DNA of 64,000 nucleotides. Source: Absidia repens (taxonomy: Eukaryota; Mucoromycota; Mucoromycetes; Mucorales; Cunninghamellaceae). The first letter of the stretch is position 1. The number at the start of each line of letters is the position of its first letter. The position numbers were made by a program, and so were the translations under genes. The stretch is taken from the NCBI GenBank assembly GCA_002105175.1, contig MCGE01000006.1:310001-374000 (forward strand), given 5' to 3'. This document shows positions 50,001 to 64,000 of the stretch, in pieces. The notes under the pieces are model-generated. The model ran no database searches. It was not told the DNA's origin and was given only the letters and a program-made list of their open reading frames with translations.

Positions 50001-51106
50001 CAGGGACTAGTTGGCAATAATAGAGCACGTTTGTCACCAATGACGAATTCCTGGGAGCGGGGAAACGGGAGCAAGTAGCCTTAGATGAGTTAAAAAGTAA
50101 TACAAAGGTGCTATATTTGCACATATATGTACAGATCGACCTATATTCATTTATATAATTGCTTCAGCTGTTGGCTGGCTGAATGTTCAAAGACACATAA
50201 TATGAAGCGTGATTGTATCCTCCATTGTATCAATTAGACTAGACATATTACCCTATTTCGCTTTGTCTATTGAAATTTACGTAGCTCTAGATGAGGATCT
50301 TCTCTCGAAAAATACCGTGTTTCAGCGACCGAGTTTGAAAAATGAGGAAGGTCTTACAGCAGATCCAAATCTTGTAGTACCAGGCACGAATATTCATTAG
50401 ATACATTCATGAATTTCCTTTTGAGATTGGTTTATTTTTTCCAGACATAAAACAAGAAAACGAAAAGACAAAACTTCATGCTTTCTGATCCTAATATATT
50501 TTGTTTGGCCGTTGGGAGGCTAGATTTTTTTAACGACATTTGAACACTACTTTTTTTTTTCTCGGATTTCGAGTCCCGATTCTACCAAAAATCATACCGC
50601 CCCAAGTTTCGGATTATAAAGCCATGAAAAAAAAGGTAGGCGAATCGTTTAAAGCTATTGCCATCAGTACTGTACTGTAAACAAGACCACTTTTATGAAA
50701 CTTACAGGATTCTAATTCTGAAAATAAAACCATCCACTACCATCTAATATGCAGCAAATCCAGGCAATGTGGAGGTGCTTTGTGTGTCACACTGAACAAA
50801 GAGACCATCATGCAATCGGAAAAAAAAATACGCTGTACTAGTCAGGACAACTTCCTTGTTCAGTTATACTATATGGCAAACTATTAATGCTCATATTTGA
50901 CTAGAAGTATTTTTTATCGCTCTGGCATGAATTAAATATTTATATATATGTATGTATATATATATATTTTATTTCTTTTGCAAATGCCCACGAAGCTGAT
51001 CAGCGGACTTTTCACAAGAGGCATACACTTTTTTCTCGAAAATTGAAAAAAAAACTCTTTTCTTTGTTGTTGTTGTTGTTCAATACATATTATACCTATT
51101 TGCAAA

Positions 51107-54100
51107 ATGGCAATTAGCCCTACACATTCAACGGTGGCTGATTACTTTTTCGTTACAGGTCTCCGTGATGTTGATCTCCTGTCGACATACGATGCAGTGA
51201 AAAATGGACAGACTATGAACAACGATGCTTTTTACTACAATAACCAAGAACATTACGCTACTTCCACCGTAGACTTGGCTTCAACAAGACCGAAATCTCC
51301 ACCTGGACCTTTAATGACAACCCCCAATCTGGATTCTTCTTTATCATCAACTCATCTGGGTCGTAAAAGGGGCCAAAGCCTTCCAATTTATCCAACAACG
51401 TCAACAACGTCAGAATCCAACTCAGCACAACTCAATTCTCTGACTGGTGTTATGGATCACGTTCAAGCAGTTGTGGAACAATTTGACAAAGAACGCAACG
51501 TAGGCAAACGTAATGTCATTGCTCTCCCCACCCCTCCTTCGCCTACTAATGGTACAGTAACTCCTTGTGATAGATTTAGAAGGGCAAGCGTGAACACTGT
51601 TCAACCTGATGGAACACGGCGTGCATCCTTGAACGACACTTCTTGGCAACGTATTAGGGATTCTTTGAACTCACCAGGTAAGTGGGTTTTAGTAATTAAG
51701 GAAGGAATACAGTAGCTTCTTGCAATAGTATTGATCGTACTTGGATTTTGATTTCTCCATGTGTAGTGACAATCAAACGAACACTTCAGCAACAACAACG
51801 ACAACGGCGGTACTCTATGTCTCATTCAACAACTACCATGGACCCGGAAAAAGGTCATCAATATGTGAATCAGTCTGACGAAATGGATGATGATCTTCCA
51901 ACCGTACCGCATCTTCTAGACGTCAAATACCCACCTACTGTCCTTCTACGCTATCCTGCACAAGATTCGATCACTCCCTTCCCTTCCTACTTATCCATGG
52001 TAAGACGAAAAGAAAAAAATGGCATACATAACTTACATATTAAAGCCTTAACATATGCTCCCATCTGTCTGTTAGTTCTCTTTCCCGCATGACATCTCTT
52101 TATATTATGGCAATAATCCTCCACCGGAAAGAATTCATTCCTTTGTAAGTATTTATTCCTTATTTTTGCCATGTCATTTTGAGTAAATATTTACACGGTG
52201 CATCTTTTTGTTTATTTCTCTTTTAGACTATGACTGATGAAACTGGTTCTACTAGATATGGGACCTGCTGTGTTTTTTATGAACCGTTACCCGATACGTT
52301 ACTGGGATTTGTTGACAAAGAGCTTCAGTCGTGGGTAGAAACTTGCGTGGTAAGGAAATGGTTACACATCCCAACTGTTTTTTGAATGGTGACTAAATCC
52401 TTTTAGTTTTAGACAAATAGCACTGTAGAATATGGGACGCATCTTCAAGCCAAAATAGACTATGAACGGGCTCAACAACAGAAATACAACCTTGAATTAG
52501 CTTCTTGGACAACTAAAACAACTACACAAGAAAATTTGGAACGAACGAAAGAATTGGAAGAGTTGATACGAACGAGTAGGGAAAGTTTGATTCTATACGA
52601 AGGCCTGCTTGAACCTGTCAAACTATCTGTCTGTACATCAAGCCAAATTTGGGTACCGAAAAGTGTGGGCGTGCTTGGTGGAATGCCATGGCTTGAGCTC
52701 TACAGTGATTGGATCAAGATTTTATTGGATTCTGTCGTAGGTGTCGGTGGAAAGAAGAACAAATCTTTCTCCATTGATGTGAAAAGGTACGTTTCCCTCC
52801 CTCCTTCATCTAATATTGTCGTTGACTGTAGAACTAATATTTTATCGTCATGTTTATTAGCGCTGTCACTAATCTAATACATGAAGTACCCGTGCCGCCT
52901 CCTGGACGGTTTGAAATTGGACTCAGTATTAATGATCGAACTTTATATATCGCAAGACCGGCTATGAATGAAGTTCCTTTGTTGAAGAACGTAAGTTTTT
53001 GCATAGATTGAGTATCTCCATATTAAATACGTACTAATATACCTCTCTTGTATATATTTACATAGTTCTCTTTGTATCCTGTGTTTAGAGCGTTGTCACC
53101 GCATTTGATTTTGGCTGTTTTGGAGGTAAAAATCTCACTAGAAATAGGGATATATATTATAGCAACTGTATTAATTTAGTCACCACTTTTTTTTCTATTA
53201 CTACTATTACTGCTATTACTGCAGACTTTGTTGGTAGAAGGAAAGGTGGTCTTCTTGTCGCAACATTGTGGAATGCTTTCCTTGGCTTGCGAATCATTTC
53301 GCTTTTTGCTATTTCCATTGTATTGGCCATTTGTATTCATACCTCTGCTTCCGGCACGACTTTTGAATTGTCTTCAGGTAAAATTTAAAATTACACCCAA
53401 TGAAAATAGGGTACGTATATTCTAATATGCATTTTTCCCCTATTAGGCTCCAGTACCATACATTATCGGATTTCAAGGTGATATGAATGATATTGATGAA
53501 TTTGTTCCCGAGGATGTAAGTATTTGGAATGAACATTGTATGGAGAAAGTGAGGTATTGATTTCCCTTTTTCTCAATCTAGGCCTGTGTTGTAAATTTGG
53601 ACAGCAATACCATCCATCAAAGCGCTCGTGCTCCTATGCTACCCGATCGCCAAAGAAGAAAACTTCAAGCAGCCATGGAACAATATTGCTCACTTCATAC
53701 TCGACGTCGTGTACCTTACGGTGTTCCACTGTCAGTGCAAATGGCTTTTCCTAATGGACGATTACTATTATCTTGCAATAGATCCAAGCTTCAAGACGTA
53801 TTTGAAACCCCGGCGTCCCGAAATCGTGTCTCAGAGAGCTTTGATTCAAGTTCACTATGGTCAAGCACCAAGTCTGGAAAACAACTTCCCCGATCATCAG
53901 GTGTATGGAATACCTCTCCAAGTACTCGAAGCTCCAATGAATCATTCGGTTCTCAGTCTATGGGTACAACAGATCTCTCGCAACAAACAATGCCACAATT
54001 CCCAAGTTTTGCCAAACTGGCTATCAATCCGCAAGCAGCAACATCATCATCGTCACTACACAGCAACAGTTCCACCTCATCACCTATTAGTCCAACTACA

Positions 54101-55479
54101 GAAACAAATCACAGCAGCAGCTTTCAGCAGCGTTCTTCTATGCCAGTAATGCAATCATATATGGTCAATCGTCATGGAGATAAAGGGCAAAGTAGTCCTT
54201 CATCATTGCAAAAGACGCAAAACCGAATGTCAGAACCATCACCACCAAGATTATCAACCCCGACAGCATATGATCCAACAATACATGAAGTAAGAAAGAA
54301 AAGAAAAACTTGTCTGTTATATTGAAAAACAGAAATCAGTGTTTGTTAAACTTATATTCATATATTTTATCCTTAGGGTGATCCAAATAGACAGCTGTCA
54401 AGGCCAATGTCCAAGCCAAGAGCTGCTGCATTCCAAGTAAAGGGGACTTGAAAAAAAAAAATACATAACAAAATAATCCTGCTAATTGAATTTTTATATT
54501 TATATATCTTCAGCAAACAGAGGACCAGACAACATCGCCTATTTATTCATTGACAATGCCATTAACAACCGCCTCAGCCACTTCGGTCGACACTGGGATG
54601 AATTATGGACATAGTGGAAGTTACGGCCAGCATTATTCAGACAGGGCTCAGCGAGAAATCTCAAGACATGTCAAGCATATAGAGGGACACATCATGATGA
54701 CACTTTATCCCCAGGAACTCCATTCTTTTCAAGGCTACCGGTGTCTTTGTGGAAAACAAGTCGACCAAAGTGCGCCTATCCAAGAACTCTACAGGATTTG
54801 CCAAGGTAATATCATACCAAGCGAAAAAAAAGGAAGGAGTGACATAGTATGATCTTTAACTCTAGATTATTATTGTACCATAGAATGTCACTTGATCACA
54901 CATGATGCTTGTGCCGATCAAATCCTCCATCCATGTCTTCCTGCTAGTTTTGATGAAACAAAGATACAGGATTCTGTATTACAAATGTTTGCCTCCTTAC
55001 TATATGGCTACCGTGCTGGTTTTATGGACTCTATGGAACACCCAATATCCGATAGGTCAACGGTCCTTCAAGACAACAACGCAACGTCTGACTCCCATCA
55101 TCCCTATCGCCAGCCGAAATCTACTTACTTCTCAAAGGAGGCCTTTTTGAGGAATTCAGACAAAGACACAAGGGTAAAGAAAGGAAGGAACTTGGGCGGT
55201 AGAAAGGGGCAGCATGAAAATGTTGATGACTGATTAGGATTTTCTGCTTTTACTTCTAGGAATATCTATCCAACTTGGCGGGCTCTCAAATGTTTTCACA
55301 ATTTATTACTGATCGACTTTGCAAACCCAAGAATGATCCCGAAGTCCTTATGTTTGATGAATTCATAAAGCTGAAACTGAACAGATCGAAATTGAAGTTT
55401 GTCAAGGAAGATACCCCTTTTTTGAACGTAAGGAAAGAGGGCAAATATACACAAAATGTGTGAGGCCATGTATTTACTC

Positions 55480-55538
<59 letters not shown>

Positions 55539-55754
55539 CTGGCTGATAGGATGAGTCATATCGAGTATCACAAGTGATTTGGACTACACCACCCAAAAAC
55601 AAACCTGATCGCATTTGTAAGTATAATAGATTTTATTTCAGGCAATTGTATGTGTACATAATATATATGTGTGTGCGATTAGAGGCAACAGTTAGCTAAC
55701 AATCGATTCTTTTTTGTTGGTTATATAGATAACCGCTTCCCTATTGATCTCTGA
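51107..55754 (+). CDS. Tripartite DENN-domain protein with C1-like zinc finger
   Basis: Sixteen exons: 51107-51677, 51767-51999, 52076-52144, 52227-52349, 52413-52786, 52861-52990, 53066-53125, 53225-53377, 53447-53515, 53582-54289, 54377-54436, 54514-54805, 54884-55173, 55260-55427, 55550-55616, 55729-55754; 1130 aa. After a disordered N-terminus the upstream DENN part starts near VLLRYPAQDSITPFPSYLS and FSFPHDISLYYG. The core DENN has YPVFRALSPHLILAVLE, TLLVEGKVVFLSQHCGMLS, LYWPFVFIPLLPARL and APVPYIIGFQGDM. A C1-like finger (YRCLCGKQV, ICQECHLITHDACADQ) precedes the dDENN part (FITDRLCKPKN, FDEFIKLKLNRSKLKF). DENN proteins are guanine-nucleotide exchange factors for Rab GTPases; the Rab target is unknown. 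One intron holds a 53-nt T run. Confidence 0.9.
55484..55536. repeat. T53 homopolymer in DENN-gene intron
   Basis: An uninterrupted run of 53 T in the 122-nt intron between exons 14 and 15 (55428-55549), on the sense strand, close to the acceptor. It could be an extended polypyrimidine tract or the complement of an inserted poly(A). Confidence 0.9.
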
Positions 55755-57558
55755 TCTACGCACTAGATTATTTGTACAGATTACTTCCATTCATTTCCCT
55801 CCTCTACGTGGCTTAGTTTAGTTTTGCATCTATGTACATTATTTCTTTTTACTCAGTGCATATTATATTTTAGTCGCATGTGTTACTGGTATACTCATGC
55901 ACTTCTGAACTCCTCCCCCCACCACATACAATTTTTTTTAATAAATCAAATCATCTTGTGGTCAATGTACCGTCTTCCATCCTTTTCTCTTTTTATTATT
56001 TTGTTTTAGTTTCAAAAGTTGTTTATTCAGTCGTTTGCACAATAGGATGGTTATATAGTGGAATCGATAGGGGCATTGATTCATTATGGTGCTATTGCTA
56101 ATAGTAATGTGGATACACCTTGTGGAAAGGTACTGCGGCATTTAAAAAAGAACTTCCAAATAACAACACCTGACTGACATCCTATTGTAATTCACCTACT
56201 CAGTCATCAATCAACTTGAAGTACGGCACACCAACTTTACCAATGTAAATACTCACGTCGTGGATGCTAGCGATTCAAGAATATTATCTGGGCAGACTTT
56301 CATTATCAAGTTTCGCATTCTAGCCAAGTTCTTTGACGGATGGACTGTGCATTATCCCGAAATAGACAGGGCAGGTGGTATAGATTTGAAGTAGTGTGAC
56401 TCACATAATAGGGAAGCATATCCTCAATGCATTGTTGTATAAAGCATATCGATAAGGTAACAGATACAAAAAAGGATATTATTACCAAATGCATTTAAAC
56501 TCAAGATCATTATTTTTTTTTTAAAACACCACAATCGACTATTCCGTACCTTTAGCCCACTTTCGATGAACCAATGAAATGAAATAGTGGACCTAAGAAG
56601 GTATACTGAAAGAAGGTTTGGTGGCGAAGCTCAATGCCGAAAAGAAAACTTAGGTAACAACCCTAAAAGGCAAGTGGTAGCTTGGTTTTTGAACAAGTGA
56701 TCCTTTCCTTTGATATCTACAGCTGATTTATTTACATTTGATAGATCTGAGGTTGGCAATGATAATCACACTGATGGTCCCGAATCGGTGAACGACTTAT
56801 CTTGTGCTGGAACTGTAAGTAAGGGGAAGACACTTAGAATAGAACAATTACAGAATGGACATTTATCTTTTTCTTACCTTTTTTTTTTTTTTTTTTTTTT
56901 TTTTTTGACATGCACGGACTGCCTATATGACGATATTCAGCACTGCACTGGTTACCTTAACCTCCTGATTTTGTAGGAATGTAATGGTGTAAAATGGAAC
57001 CGATAGACCCCTCTTTTATAGTAGTTTATATTTAGACAGTTGTTATATCCCCCTTTTTTATATAATTACACTCCCATCGATATCTTCTGCTCTTTTATTA
57101 CACCTATATTTTATATTCTGCTACTTCCGCCTACCATGACACTGAATAAAAAAGCCGTCTTCCTGTCTTCTTTCAAAATTATTTTGAATATTGGATACCT
57201 CTTTTTCATATCATGTTCATATTAAAAGAGTTGATGTTTATGTATTAACTGAATTAAGTACGCGTTATTTCACTGGTGGATGACAACAATTGTGCCACCT
57301 CTTTTTTTTCAAGGAAGAATTGCTGTAAATGTGCAGTTTCATGGTGGCACATTGAAAAACTCCGATTTCTTCGGGTAAGGTTCAACAACGAAATCCCATT
57401 TATTGATGGTTCTAGTCATTACCTCCCCTTTCTTCTTCCTTCCTCTTTTTTCTTCTTTTGACTTGAAACATTGAATTAATGGTAATAACAAATAATAAAA
57501 AAATGGAATCAATATCAAAAAAGCTTTGCTTAGTTATCGTTCCGTATTGCAAAAATAG
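55755..57558. other. Intergenic with decayed frame; 5' region of ABC transporter gene
   Basis: DENN 3' UTR (AATAAA at about 55929), then a broken open frame at 56203-56976 (listed separately), a T26 run ending it at about 56880-56905, and AT-rich DNA. The first coding exon of the ABC transporter probably lies between 57000 and 57558 but could not be fixed. A 12-bp inverted repeat (57287-57299 with 57343-57354, GGTGGCACATTG) is present. Confidence 0.5.
56203..56976 (+). pseudogene. Decayed coding sequence of unknown origin
   Basis: One reading frame is protein-like over several stretches interrupted by stops: from 56203, VINQLEVRHTNFTNVNTHVV and FRILAKFFDGWTVHYPEIDR up to a TAG at about 56394-56396. 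Then CDSHNREAYPQCIVV up to a TAA. Later, in the same frame, RRFGGEAQCRKENLG, a TGA, and ADLFTFDRSEVGNDNHTDGP. A 26-nt T run follows. I recognise no family. Either a pseudogene or a fast-evolving multi-exon gene (CAG/GTAAGT-like sites exist at the edges of some pieces). Confidence 0.35.
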
Positions 57559-63314
<5,756 letters not shown>

Positions 63315-63672
63315 TTTTTTAATATAGATATCTCTTTAGTTTAGTATATTCAATTCATTTTCCCTTCCTTATCTCCAATAAAAATCATATTTTTATGTGA
63401 ATAAATATTCTGATGCTCCGCTGAATCTTGGGGAAAATTCGATTTGCTGCCTGTCAAGGAGGAGGGGGGTTGAAGCGTGGTGGTTATTCCTTTGGAATTA
63501 CCACTAGGTTAGCCTCATAGTAGAAAGAGTGCCATGGATTCGTCATTAGTATTAGTTCAAATTCGTGTTAGCTTGTTCTAGTTTGTATCTATATCTGAAT
63601 AAAATATGTTTTGTCGCTTTTTACCATTAGCCTCCCTGTCATACGTATACATAATTTGCTTTGTTGAATGCG

Positions 63673-63704
<32 letters not shown>

Positions 63705-64000
63705 GGGTGTGGAAACTGGCGTGATGTGCATGTGAGAAGGAAACAGGCTCGATACTAAAACAACTTCGTACACTACCTCATTCCTACTGCATATATTTGT
63801 GTATAGAAAAAAAACCAGGTATGTGCTTGTTTGTAAAAACAGTCAATACAGAATATTTTGCCGTTTTCCCCATCTATATTTTTTAGAGTTATCTATTTTA
63901 AAGACGTACCACCAAGTCCTTCATTTTTATTAATTCAAGTCATTCAAACGGTCAACAAGTAATATGATAGTGAAGGTGAAAAGGAACAAAGCTATTGTAA
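63315..64000. other. 3' flank of ABC transporter with diverged repeat copy E
   Basis: AATAAA at about 63378 fits the transporter's polyadenylation signal. A diverged, truncated repeat copy lies at about 63480-63640, followed by an A31 run (63673-63703). Nothing coding is seen to the right edge. Confidence 0.55.
63480..63640 (+). repeat. Dispersed repeat family, diverged copy E (plus)
   Basis: TTCGTGTTAGCTTGTTCTAG, TTTGTATCTATATCTGAAT and AAAATATGTTTTGTCGCTTT match the end of the core and AATAAA segment of copies A and D, followed by ACCATTAGCCTCCCTGTCAT (compare TCATTAGCCTTTCTCAT in A). The core start is not recognisable. An A31 run follows about 30 bp later. Confidence 0.5.

Larger units (their letters stand above)
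47065..51106. other. Gene-poor 4-kb stretch with repeat copy D and fragments
   Basis: 47065-47300 is purine-rich on the plus strand, the CT-rich promoter of the flippase. A T34 run lies at 48185-48218. A short minus fragment of the dispersed repeat is at 48825-48985 and copy D at about 49225-50000. Two short open frames, 49891-50124 (minus) and 50209-50400 (plus, ...NEEGLTADPNLVVPGTNIH), might be relics but match nothing I know. From about 51000 the DNA is promoter of the DENN gene. Confidence 0.55.

Overview
This window is nuclear DNA of a filamentous fungus, most probably an early-diverging Mucoromycota/Mucorales lineage (an Absidia-like genome would fit, but the species cannot be fixed from sequence alone). 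The reasons are AT-rich intergenic DNA, many short GT-AG introns (mostly 50-90 nt), CT-rich promoter tracts, many A/T homopolymers, and fungus-type proteins: GRASP, RAX2, a Bud14/Tea4-like SH3 protein, SIP5, VTC1, an SPX-type PHO91 and a DNF-type flippase. I find no bacterial, viral, tRNA, rRNA or CRISPR features.

Layout. 1-343 (-): 5' end of 5-hydroxyisourate hydrolase, cut by the left edge. 512-1859 (+): GRASP Golgi-stacking protein. 2234-6383 (+): Bud14/Tea4-like SH3 polarity protein with a very long His-Gln/Gln tract. 6778-8409 (+): pantothenate kinase. 8792-11427 (-): SH3-WW-PH-RhoGAP protein with 8-nt and 7-nt micro-exons. 12097-17042 (+): RAX2 with a C-terminal cytosolic SH3 domain. 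19601-20791 (+): unrecognised coiled-coil protein. 21967-23751 (+): SIP5-like RING protein. 24741-27047 (+): ERGIC-53/EMP47 L-type lectin. 27217-28497 (-): RCHY1/Pirh2-like ubiquitin ligase. 29121-30015 (-): EMC8/9. 30301-30755 (+): VTC1. 34571-37250 (-): SPX phosphate transporter. 38692-39899 (-): beta-trefoil protein. 41936-47064 (-): P4-ATPase flippase. 51107-55754 (+): tripartite DENN protein with a C1-like finger. ~57559-63314 (+): ABCC/MRP transporter. Exon chains were built by hand from splice sites; every complete gene sums to a whole number of codons.

The genes fall into loose themes. Polarity and cortex: Bud14-like, RhoGAP, RAX2. Secretory pathway and membrane traffic: GRASP, L-type lectin, EMC8, flippase, DENN. 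Phosphate and polyphosphate: VTC1 and the SPX transporter. No operon-like logic is expected; three close divergent pairs (HIU hydrolase/GRASP, RhoGAP/RAX2, EMC8/VTC1) may share promoters.

The gene-poor stretches (17.0-19.6, 30.8-34.5, 47.1-51.1 and 63.3-64.0 kb) are not empty. They hold at least four long copies and two or more fragments, in both orientations, of one dispersed repeat family. It has a conserved ~190-bp core, an upstream CCCGCCCACGTGAA-type box and CT-rich tract, and an AATAAA signal. I do not recognise this element; it is the strongest candidate here for something undescribed. Another strong lead is the SH3 domain built into the RAX2 tail, encoded divergently from a RhoGAP that carries a PxxPxR ligand motif.
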